A stretch of 5,482 nucleotides of DNA from an uncultured Bacteroidota bacterium (GTDB taxonomy: Bacteria > Bacteroidota > Bacteroidia > NS11-12g > UBA955). Within the stretch, counting starts at the first letter, position 1. The number at the start of each line of letters is the position of its first letter. Shown one piece after another: positions 1 through 5,104 of this stretch. The stretch is from NCBI GenBank assembly GCA_903953615.1, contig CAJBKH010000073.1, forward strand, positions 1 to 5,482. Reading direction: 5' to 3'. The position numbers and the translations under genes were made by a program. The notes below the pieces were generated by a model. It worked only from the letters and a program-made list of their open reading frames with translations, was not told the origin of the DNA and searched no databases.

Positions 1-9
1 AAAAGTAAC

Positions 10-204
10 ATGATTTATATTAGTGTAAAAGACAACGAAAACTTAGACAAGTCTTTAAAAAAGTACAAAAAGAAGTTTGAAAAAATTGGCATCATGAAAG
101 AGCTAAGATCTCGTCAGGCTTTCGAAAAACCATCTATCACACGTAGAATGGAAGTTAGAAAAGCAGCATACCGTCAGTTTGTACAAAACGAAGCAGCTCA
201 ATAA
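10..204 (+). CDS. rpsU: Small ribosomal subunit protein bS21
   Basis: This 64-residue protein is bS21 of the 30S subunit, which sits near the 3' end of 16S rRNA and takes part in translation initiation. The sequence shows the family pattern: a short strand at the N-terminus (IYISVK), then very basic helices with a KKYKKKFEKIG stretch (residues 17-27), ELRSRQAFEKPS (31-42) and an Arg/Lys-rich second helix (45-56). Length is normal. In Bacteroidota, bS21 is known to help hide the anti-Shine-Dalgarno sequence of 16S rRNA, and in Flavobacterium the rpsU mRNA is reported to carry a Shine-Dalgarno site for autoregulation. Only nine bases before the ATG are visible here (AAAAGTAAC), with no such site in them, so that point cannot be judged. 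A strong terminator follows 22 bases after the stop codon. Identification is secure. Confidence 0.95.
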   Translation: MIYISVKDNENLDKSLKKYKKKFEKIGIMKELRSRQAFEKPSITRRMEVRKAAYRQFVQNEAAQ

Positions 205-226
205 ATCATAAAAAATATTATATTAG

Positions 227-261
227 CGTCCGATAATTCAAAATTGTCGGACGTTTTTTTT
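227..261 (+). terminator. Intrinsic terminator of rpsU, overlapping the recombinase start
   Basis: CGTCCGATAATT (227-238) pairs with AATTGTCGGACG (242-253) around a 3-base loop (CAA), giving 12 base pairs with a single T-G wobble, followed by eight T residues (254-261). This is a classic Rho-independent terminator for rpsU. The 3' arm and T-tract also encode the first residues of the downstream recombinase if it starts at the TTG at 244. Confidence 0.9.
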
Positions 262-1143
262 ATATCGCAATTTGAAACCTATCTGGTTTCTGAAAAAAAA
301 GTATCGCGGCATACCAGCACCGCCTATCTCAACGATTTGAGGCAGTGTTTCAATTACCTTGAATCTGAATTGGGTATCACCGATGTGCAGTCGATCAAAC
401 ATTTGCATCTTAAAAGTTGGTTGGCTAGCTTAATGGCCGATAAAATGAATGCCAGCTCGGTGAACCGCAAAATATCTGCCCTCAAAACGTATTATAAATA
501 CCTGCTTAGGCATCAATTGGTGGAAGGGAACCCTATGCTGAAGGTTACATCGCCAAAGATGTCTAAGAAATTGCCAACCTTCATCAATGAATCTAAAACC
601 GAAGAGATATTTGAAAAGGAAGGCATGAACGTAGTAGCTTCAGATGATGATTCAGAAATGACCCAAGCCAATGCCATTGTTTCAACACTCTACCAAACAG
701 GGGTGCGTTTAAGTGAGCTAATCAACTTAAAGAAACGCAATGTTGATATTGCCAATGGCACCATAAAGGTTTTAGGGAAAAGAAATAAAGAGCGCATTAT
801 TCCTATCACCGAAGAACTCAGTTCTATTCTTCATCCTTACCTTAGTTTAAACCCTCAAAGCGAATGGGTGTTCAATACAGCCAAAGGTGAACAGCTGTAT
901 CCCAATTATGTGTACCGTGTTGTAAAGCATTTGCTAAGCCAGTATACCACTTTGAAGAAAAAGAGTCCGCACATACTGCGCCATACCTTTGCGACGCATA
1001 TGCTCAACAGTGGTAGCGACCTTAACGCTATTAAAGAGCTCTTAGGACATGCTAATTTATCAGCTACTCAAATCTACACCCATAACAGTATCGAACGATT
1101 AAAAGAGGTATACAACAAAGCCCATCCAAAAGGGAAGGGGTAA
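244..1143 (+). CDS. xerC: Tyrosine recombinase, XerC/XerD type
   Basis: A complete 299-residue site-specific tyrosine recombinase, probably one of the Xer pair that resolves chromosome dimers at dif. Residues 6-90 form the SAM-like N-terminal core-binding domain (FETYLVSEKKVSRHTSTAY, then SSVNRKISALKTYYKYL at 71-87). The catalytic domain has the full active-site set: R155 in TGVRLSEL, K179 in VLGKR, H243 and R246 in HILRHTFATHML, H269 in LLGHANL, and nucleophile Y278 in TQIYTH. Length fits XerC/D, and the location next to rpsU and hpf fits the chromosomal Xer gene of Bacteroidota rather than a phage integrase. XerC and XerD cannot be told apart by eye. The start is uncertain: TTG at 244 is the only usual start codon that keeps the whole N-terminal domain, yet it lies in the rpsU terminator. 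The frame is open back to the rpsU stop codon (same frame), with only ATT/ATA/ATC as other options. Confidence 0.9.
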   Translation: MSDVFFISQFETYLVSEKKVSRHTSTAYLNDLRQCFNYLESELGITDVQSIKHLHLKSWLASLMADKMNASSVNRKISALKTYYKYLLRHQLVEGNPMLKVTSPKMSKKLPTFINESKTEEIFEKEGMNVVASDDDSEMTQANAIVSTLYQTGVRLSELINLKKRNVDIANGTIKVLGKRNKERIIPITEELSSILHPYLSLNPQSEWVFNTAKGEQLYPNYVYRVVKHLLSQYTTLKKKSPHILRHTFATHMLNSGSDLNAIKELLGHANLSATQIYTHNSIERLKEVYNKAHPKGKG

Positions 1144-1150
1144 AAAATAA

Positions 1151-1183
1151 GCGAATTGATTTATATCATCTTGCATTTTTTTT
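1151..1183 (+). terminator. Probable terminator of the recombinase gene
   Basis: GCGAATTGAT (1151-1160) and ATCATCTTGC (1165-1174) pair at eight of ten positions (one G-T wobble, two mismatches) around a TTAT loop. One A and then eight T residues (1176-1183) follow. The hairpin begins 7 bases after the stop codon. It is weaker than the other two terminators in the window, but its position and T-tract make it plausible. Confidence 0.5.
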
Positions 1184-1272
1184 CCCCAAATATCAACTTT
1201 AAGGAATTCATTTTCAGGAGTTCGGAATGATTTTTGAACCACACTTAAAAGAAAAACTTTTATTGAAATTGT

Positions 1273-1303
1273 TTTGAATCATCGATTGAGTGTTCTATTT
1301 TTG
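1273..1303 (+). promoter_or_regulatory. Bacteroidota-type promoter for hpf
   Basis: TTTG (1273-1276) is followed, after exactly 19 bases, by TATTTTTG (1296-1303). This matches the known Bacteroidota housekeeping consensus of a -33 TTTG and a -7 TAnnTTTG element. Transcription would start near 1308-1312, which leaves a leader of about 230 bases before hpf. It is the best promoter match in the gene-free stretch after the recombinase. Assignment rests on sequence match only. Confidence 0.65.
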
Positions 1304-1537
1304 AAATAAGATAAACTTAACATTTAATTTATCATGCAAATTTTAACACATCCTCTTTATACAAAATTTGTAAAAACTATTACCCTAACCTTAACCCCTT
1401 TTATTACAAAACAGCTTGCTCTACAAACACGATGAGATGACGTTACATTTCCTTGTTCCGGGAAAACTATCCGATTTAATAGTTAAATCAGATAAAGGAA
1501 CACACAACAATAAAACAACAAAAAAAATAATTACCAC
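1304..1537 (+). promoter_or_regulatory. Long AT-rich leader upstream of hpf, with a hairpin
   Basis: The gene-free stretch 1144-1537 (394 bases) holds the recombinase terminator, the promoter at 1273-1303 and this leader; I found no gene or tRNA in it. The clearest structure is at 1455-1501: TATCCGATTTAA (1468-1479) pairs with TTAAATCAGATA (1483-1494) around a TAG loop with one C/A mismatch, and GTTCC (1455-1459) can pair with GGAAC (1497-1501) outside it. An A-rich, G-poor stretch (1502-1537) then leads to the hpf ATG, typical of Bacteroidota translation starts. A short C-rich run lies at 1383-1398. I recognise no known riboswitch. A regulatory role for the hairpin is inference. Confidence 0.4.
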
Positions 1538-1843
1538 ATGGAAATCGTATTTCAAAACACCAACTTTAAAGCAGATAAAAAACTGCTTGATTTAATTGAA
1601 ACTAAACTCACAAAGCTTGAACACTTTTATGATAAAATTATCGATGCTTCTGTATACCTCAAGGTTCAGAAAACCGACGACAAAGTGAATAAAATATTAG
1701 AGATAAAAATGAATGTGTCGAACGCCATTCTCTTCGTAGAAGAGCAAGATCGCACTTTTGAAATTGCACTCGATAAGGCCGAGGATTCCTTGAAAGCGCA
1801 ATTAATAAAATACAAACAAAAAATAGTGCAACAAGCCTATTAA
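1538..1843 (+). CDS. hpf: Ribosome hibernation-promoting factor, short form (HPF/RaiA family)
   Basis: A 101-residue protein of the HPF/YfiA (RaiA) family, which binds the decoding region of the 30S subunit under stress or starvation and blocks mRNA and tRNA binding. The sequence fits the beta-alpha-beta-beta-beta-alpha fold: strand MEIVFQN (1-7), helix from about 12 to 28 (ADKKLLDLIETKLTKLEHF), strand ASVYLKV (37-43), strand NKILEIKMNV (51-60), strand AILFVEEQ (63-70), then a long C-terminal helix (72-94) with the family pattern FEIALDKAEDSLKAQLIKYK. It lacks the long linker and C-terminal dimerisation domain of long HPF, so it is a short form. The ATG at 1538 begins directly with the first strand. 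A promoter lies about 235 bases upstream and a strong terminator starts 9 bases after the stop codon, so it is probably transcribed alone. Confidence 0.9.
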   Translation: MEIVFQNTNFKADKKLLDLIETKLTKLEHFYDKIIDASVYLKVQKTDDKVNKILEIKMNVSNAILFVEEQDRTFEIALDKAEDSLKAQLIKYKQKIVQQAY

Positions 1844-1851
1844 ATAGTATC

Positions 1852-1880
1852 AACCCCGCACTTACACTGCGGGGTTTTTT
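1852..1880 (+). terminator. Intrinsic terminator of hpf
   Basis: AACCCCGCA (1852-1860) pairs perfectly with TGCGGGGTT (1868-1876) around a 7-base loop (CTTACAC), and the T-tract runs from 1875 to 1880. The stem is GC-rich and lies just after the hpf stop codon. On the opposite strand the stem is not followed by T residues, so it should act mainly on + strand transcripts. Confidence 0.9.
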
Positions 1881-1902
1881 ATGGTTCAAAATTTTTTATT
1901 TC

Positions 1903-2006
1903 GCTACAGATTCACAGATTAGAATTGTAAGAAAACAGCACAGATAATATCTTACTTCCAGAGGATTGGAACCTTATTTAAATCAATTAATCTGTGCATC
2001 TGTGGC
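1903..2006. repeat. Palindromic intergenic repeat with CACAGAT units and internal hairpins
   Basis: The left arm (1903-1922) and right arm (1987-2006) are inverted copies: 19 of 20 positions can pair, with two G-T wobbles and one mismatch (1912/1997). Each arm holds two CACAGAT-like units in tandem. A further copy, GCACAGATAAT, lies at 1938-1948. Between the arms are two smaller stems: GTAAGA (1927-1932) with TCTTAC (1950-1955), and TTCCA (1956-1960) with TGGAA (1967-1971). The whole could fold as a multibranched cruciform or RNA. It lies between convergent genes and its right arm ends on the flavoprotein stop codon. This resembles a dispersed REP-like element, but only one copy lies in the window, so dispersal is inference. 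No transposase or tRNA features are present. Confidence 0.7.
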
Positions 2007-3250
2007 TAATCTGCCATATGCTCCGCCAGCACCCACGCCTCGCTCCATGCGGCCTGGAAATTAAAGCCTCCAGTTAAGGCATCGATATTCAATACTTCGC
2101 CTGCAAAATATAAACTAGGTACCAATTTGCTTTGCATGGTTTTAAAATCTATTTCTTTTAAGTCGATACCGCCAGCAGTTACAAATTCATCTTTAAAAGT
2201 GCTTTTGCCTTTTACATTCAATTGAAAGGCTGTTAATGCCAAGCACAATTGTTGTAAGTCTTTTTTAGAAATATCAGCCCATGTAACCGTTTCGTTGCTA
2301 ATGGCTGTTTGCACCAATGATTGCCAAAAGCGGTTAGGTAAGTTATAAAGTGCAGTTGTGCTTACTTGTTTTTTAGGATTAAGTTTTTTTTGCTCGTTCA
2401 ACACATTGAGCACCGTTTCTTCTTTCGCCTCGTCACAAAAATTTAAAGCAATTTCAAATTCATAGTTTTGATGGTTTAATAAGCGCGCACCAACTGCAGA
2501 TAGTTTGAGGATGGCTGGTCCACTAAGGCCCCAATGGGTGAACAACAAGGCACCCTTTTGTTCGAGTGAAGCAGCATTTAAGCCCAGTTTTTTAATCAGT
2601 GTTTTTTCTATTTGCAATTTTACCGAAACATTGGGTATGGTAACACCTTGCAATTGTTGAATCATGGGATGTTGTATGTTAAACGTAAACAGCGATGGAA
2701 CAGGTGCAATTAAAGTATGGCCAAAGGTTTTGAGCATTTGCCAGAAATAATTACTACTACCCGTTGCTATTACAATTTGCTTGGCAGAAATGGTATCTGT
2801 TTCGCCATGAATTAAAAAGCCATCATTGCTTTTCTCAATGGTTTGAACAGGGTAATTGGTTTTAATTTGAATTTGGTGTTTTTCGCATTCATTCATAAAA
2901 CAATTGACAATGGTTTCAGAATTATCGGTTGTTGGAAACATTCTGCCATCGCTTTCGGTCTTTAATTCAACGCCTTTTTCTTTGAACCATTGGATGGTAT
3001 CCAAGGGCGCAAACTGATTGAAGATGCTAAGTAACTCCTTACTGCCACGCGGGTAAAAGGCGATTAAATCTTTGGGAGAGAAACAGGCATGTGTAACGTT
3101 GCAGCGACCACCGCCACTGATGCGCACCTTGCCTAAAACAGTTTTTGTTTTTTCTAAAATAAGCACCCGCTTGGTAGGGTGTTTGATTTTAATATTAATA
3201 GCTGCAAAGAAACCGGCCGCACCGCCACCGATTATTGCAATATCTACCAT
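2006..3250 (-). CDS. FAD-dependent oxidoreductase, BaiN/HI0933 (YhiN) family
   Basis: A 414-residue cytosolic flavoprotein of the HI0933/YhiN family, now often named BaiN-like. The true substrate is not known for most members, and the bile-acid role behind the BaiN name should not be carried over. Visible signatures: dinucleotide-binding IIGGGAAGF (6-14) with E33 at the end of the second strand, the family hallmark GKVRISGGGRCNVTH (40-54), a second FAD contact IATGSS (161-166), FTHWGLSGPAIL (237-248), VTAGGI (357-362), and the C-terminal FAD-binding stretch from YFAGEVLNIDAL (381-392) through TGGFNFQAAW (393-402). The usual GG.SYP.tGSTGDGY segment after the second motif is replaced by a shorter NYFWQMLKTFGH. 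It is the last gene of a three-gene operon, 6 bases after purS. Its TAG stop codon overlaps the end of the palindromic repeat. Confidence 0.88.
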   Translation of the reverse strand: MVDIAIIGGGAAGFFAAINIKIKHPTKRVLILEKTKTVLGKVRISGGGRCNVTHACFSPKDLIAFYPRGSKELLSIFNQFAPLDTIQWFKEKGVELKTESDGRMFPTTDNSETIVNCFMNECEKHQIQIKTNYPVQTIEKSNDGFLIHGETDTISAKQIVIATGSSNYFWQMLKTFGHTLIAPVPSLFTFNIQHPMIQQLQGVTIPNVSVKLQIEKTLIKKLGLNAASLEQKGALLFTHWGLSGPAILKLSAVGARLLNHQNYEFEIALNFCDEAKEETVLNVLNEQKKLNPKKQVSTTALYNLPNRFWQSLVQTAISNETVTWADISKKDLQQLCLALTAFQLNVKGKSTFKDEFVTAGGIDLKEIDFKTMQSKLVPSLYFAGEVLNIDALTGGFNFQAAWSEAWVLAEHMAD

Positions 3251-3256
3251 ACTAAA

Positions 3257-3508
3257 TTAAATAGCAGAAATATGAATGTGGTAACTTTCCATTACCAAAT
3301 TAGCCAACAATTTTTTACAAGCATTTTCTGCTTGCTCTTTGGCTGCATTTTCACTCTCGGCCTCAACTTCGTAATTAATGTGTTTGCCAACTCTTACATT
3401 GTCTAAACTGGTAAAACCTATATTGTGTAAACCATTGGTAACAGCTTTACCTTGTGGATCCAACAATTCTTTACGTGGCATGATATCGATTTCTACTAAA
3501 AATTTCAT
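3257..3508 (-). CDS. purS: Phosphoribosylformylglycinamidine synthase subunit PurS
   Basis: An 83-residue PurS, the small subunit that joins the glutaminase PurQ and the small-type PurL into the FGAM synthase complex of step four in purine synthesis. The sequence matches the family across its length: MKFLVEIDIMPRKELLDPQG (1-20), AVTNGLHNIGF (22-32), VRVGKHINYEVEA (38-50) and CKKLLANLVMESYHIHI (64-80). It is presumably a dimer-forming ferredoxin-like fold, as known for PurS. Neither purQ nor purL is in the window, so the partners must be elsewhere. Its ATG overlaps the pssA stop codon in an ATGA junction (3505-3508), which suggests translational coupling. Having PurS implies that this organism uses the three-part enzyme rather than a single long PurL, although a relic role cannot be excluded. 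Confidence 0.93.
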   Translation of the reverse strand: MKFLVEIDIMPRKELLDPQGKAVTNGLHNIGFTSLDNVRVGKHINYEVEAESENAAKEQAENACKKLLANLVMESYHIHISAI

Positions 3509-4209
3509 TTTTTCTTATTTGTTGCAAAATTAATGATTACTGAAGACAAAACATAAAAACAATAAATGATTGGCACAGCAAACCAATGAAATATAGATAC
3601 AGTAATAATTGTAAAGCTTAATAACATTATTTGTTGCCAATAGTCCTTAAGCTTTCCTTTTTTTAGTTTCAAAGCAGGTAACGGAATTTCAAGCACTAGG
3701 AGGATGGAGATTGTTACACAGAATAAAACAAAATTTAACCCATTGGCAAAAATGCTTTCGAAAACTGCTGGATGACTTACCCTAATGAAGGCCCATGATG
3801 CTACCATTATGCCTGTTATGGGCGTTGGAACACCTATAAAAGAGGTGGTTTGGCGTGTGTCTAAATTGTATTTAGCAAGTCGGTAGGAGGATAGCGCTGC
3901 CAATAAAATAAAGGCAAATTTTTCGTATCCTAAATGGTTGTGAATGCCAAAAACATAGAGCATAATAGCAGGCGCAACACCAAAGGTCACTAAGTCGGAA
4001 AGTGAATCTAATTGTTTACCTTGCTCGCTACTAACCTTTAAAAAACGAGCAATAAGACCATCACAAAAATCGAGCAACGTTGCCAAAAGAATTAACCACG
4101 CAGCTTTTTCAAACTGACTGTCAGAAATCAGAATAATGGCGAATACACCACAACTTAAATTCCCAAGGGTGAATAAATTTGGAATTTGTTTTTTGATAGC
4201 ATTAAACAT
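3505..4209 (-). CDS. pssA: CDP-diacylglycerol--serine O-phosphatidyltransferase
   Basis: A 234-residue integral membrane enzyme of the CDP-alcohol phosphatidyltransferase family. It most likely makes phosphatidylserine from CDP-diacylglycerol and serine, the precursor of phosphatidylethanolamine. The full catalytic motif is present: D47, D50-G51, A54-R55, eight residues, G64, D68 and D72, in the order D-x2-DG-x2-AR-x8-G-x3-D-x3-D. The N-terminal IPNLFTLGNLSCGV (9-22) and the following SYRLAKYNLD (about 107-116) with FIGVPTPITG (about 124-133) are typical of the PssA subgroup rather than PgsA. Several hydrophobic helices fill the rest, ending in a short basic tail (NKKK). It is the first gene of the operon with purS and the flavoprotein. 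The ATG lies only 5 bases after the -7 promoter element, and no other in-frame ATG or GTG precedes the catalytic motif. Confidence 0.9.
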   Translation of the reverse strand: MFNAIKKQIPNLFTLGNLSCGVFAIILISDSQFEKAAWLILLATLLDFCDGLIARFLKVSSEQGKQLDSLSDLVTFGVAPAIMLYVFGIHNHLGYEKFAFILLAALSSYRLAKYNLDTRQTTSFIGVPTPITGIMVASWAFIRVSHPAVFESIFANGLNFVLFCVTISILLVLEIPLPALKLKKGKLKDYWQQIMLLSFTIITVSIFHWFAVPIIYCFYVLSSVIINFATNKKK

Positions 4210-4214
4210 ATGGG

Positions 4215-4247
4215 CAAAAGTACATTTTATTTTACATGATTGCCAAA
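4215..4247 (-). promoter_or_regulatory. Promoter of the pssA-purS-flavoprotein operon
   Basis: Read on the minus strand, TTTG (4247-4244) is followed after 21 bases by TACTTTTG (4222-4215), fitting the Bacteroidota TTTG / TAnnTTTG promoter. The pssA ATG starts only 5 bases further on, so transcription would begin at or within a few bases of the start codon, giving a leaderless or almost leaderless mRNA. Confidence 0.6.
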
Positions 4248-4254
4248 TGTAAAA
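4230..4254. repeat. 8-bp inverted repeat over the pssA -33 region
   Basis: TTTTACAT (4230-4237) and ATGTAAAA (4247-4254) form a perfect inverted repeat with a 9-base spacer. The repeat spans the -33 TTTG of the pssA promoter, a position suited to an operator for a dimeric regulator. In AT-rich DNA such a repeat can also occur by chance, and no T-tract follows it, so it is not a terminator. Confidence 0.35.
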
Positions 4255-4307
4255 GATGAAGCAATTGTTATGATTGAGGAAATTGATTTAAGAAGTTATT
4301 GAATAGC

Positions 4308-4787
4308 TTAAAAGTCGGGACAGCCCATCAATCTTTTCCTATGATGAAAGATACCCCTTCTTTTGTTACGCCTTCTTACATCCTTCTTTTTTGTATTGGC
4401 AGTTGTATTTGATTTAACAGTATCCGAATCACTGATTACAACAGCCTTTGGTGTAAAATAAATACTGGTAGAATCTTTTTTAGTGGCGGAGGTTTGCGAC
4501 TGCAAAGGTTTTACATTGAATCCGAAAAATGATAGTAAGGTTAAGCCATAAAAAAGAAAGCGTCTTTGATAAGGCATACTAGGATTTGGCTGCACGTGTT
4601 TTGGATTAAATATACCGCAAGTGCTAGGTTGAAATGTCGCAATAATTTCTTCAATTGATTTATCGCTATAGTCTATCACCACTTTAGAACACGATTTGCA
4701 ATAATAGTCAGGTCCCTCGTTCTACATTCTTGCAAGCAACATGGGGCAAGGGTTGGAGAGTCGGATGGGTGGAGATTGTTGATCCAT
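4308..4787 (-). pseudogene. Membrane protein with Bacteroidota N-terminal Cys motif, interrupted by one TAG
   Basis: Read from the ATG at 4787, this frame encodes 159 codons with one in-frame TAG at codon 22 (4724-4722). The start is supported by its TAAAATG junction with the upstream gene. Around the stop the frame stays colinear with a Bacteroidota N-terminal domain that I recall as PC-x6-M-x8-C-x2-C-xK-x-V-x-D: here P13-C14, M21, C30, C33, K35, V37, D39, then CGIF at 57-60. The stop falls between M21 and C30, so it looks like a point nonsense mutation, not a wrong frame. After the Cys domain come one hydrophobic segment (about 77-90), a Ser/Thr-rich stretch and a very basic tail (RRRNKRR, 138-144), ending MGCPDF. 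A shorter product from GTG 4682 (124 residues) would lose both CxxC cysteines. Function unknown. A sequencing error remains possible. Confidence 0.6.
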
Positions 4788-4788
4788 T

Positions 4789-5103
4789 TTACAAAAAATT
4801 AGTGAGTTCCATTCCTGCTATAACCAAAGCGGTACAAATGCCTAAAATAAAAATAAGATGACCAATCATAGCGAAGGTATTATTGCGTTGGTCGTTGGTC
4901 TGTGTGGCTTTATAACGCAGGCCCTTCATGAATCCAATTATGGCCATAACAAAAGCTGCAATAACAGGGAGACTGCTGAAGAAAACCAAGTCGGTAAAAC
5001 TGCCATTAGAGTATAATAACAGAAAGAAAATTAGCATTGATAAAACGAGTAAGGCAATTACGAGTTGTAGTAATTTAAATGCGGAAATAGGTTTCGCTTC
5101 CAT
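4789..5103 (-). CDS. Small membrane protein with three transmembrane helices, unknown function
   Basis: A 104-residue hypothetical protein that I do not recognise. Three hydrophobic segments are visible: about residues 10-31 (LLQLVIALLVLSMLIFFLLL), 36-59 (VFFSSLPVIAAFVMAIIGF region) and 79-98 (MIGHLIFILGICTALVIAGM). A hydrophilic loop, GLRYKATQTNDQRNN, lies between the second and third. It is the middle gene of a tight three-gene cluster. Its ATG follows the DUF4349-like stop codon after one base, and its own TAA is one base before the next ATG. This packing suggests co-transcription and co-expression at the inner membrane. Unlike its two neighbours it carries no in-frame stop codon. Confidence 0.7.
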   Translation of the reverse strand: MEAKPISAFKLLQLVIALLVLSMLIFFLLLYSNGSFTDLVFFSSLPVIAAFVMAIIGFMKGLRYKATQTNDQRNNTFAMIGHLIFILGICTALVIAGMELTNFL

Positions 5104-5104
5104 T

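Noticed and set aside
219..226. TATATTAG as a -7 promoter element for the recombinase.
   Set aside because: It departs from TAnnTTTG and has no TTTG at a suitable distance upstream.
1227..1277. A 16-codon reading frame (ATG to TGA) with an AGGAG-like sequence 8 bases upstream, in the gene-free stretch before hpf.
   Set aside because: It is very short, has no recognisable features, ends inside the -33 element of the hpf promoter, and Shine-Dalgarno sites are little used in this phylum.
1383..1398. C-rich run CCCTAACCTTAACCCC resembling a telomere repeat or a G-quadruplex on the minus strand.
   Set aside because: Too short and irregular; at best a two-layer quadruplex, and nothing around it supports a function.
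1659..1889. Minus-strand reading frame of 76 codons opposite hpf.
   Set aside because: It runs through the hpf terminator and the conserved hpf coding sequence and has no family features.
1903..2006. A folded element that looks like a cloverleaf between hpf and the flavoprotein gene, considered as a tRNA.
   Set aside because: The 20-base outer stem, lack of T-loop and anticodon-arm patterns and the tandem CACAGAT units do not fit any tRNA.
3072..3406. Plus-strand reading frames of 62 and 75 codons opposite the flavoprotein and purS genes.
   Set aside because: They lie opposite well-supported conserved genes and encode nothing recognisable.
4291..4310. Imperfect inverted repeat just after the Cys-motif gene as its terminator.
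   Set aside because: The loop would be too small, the stem is weak and no T-tract follows on the minus strand.
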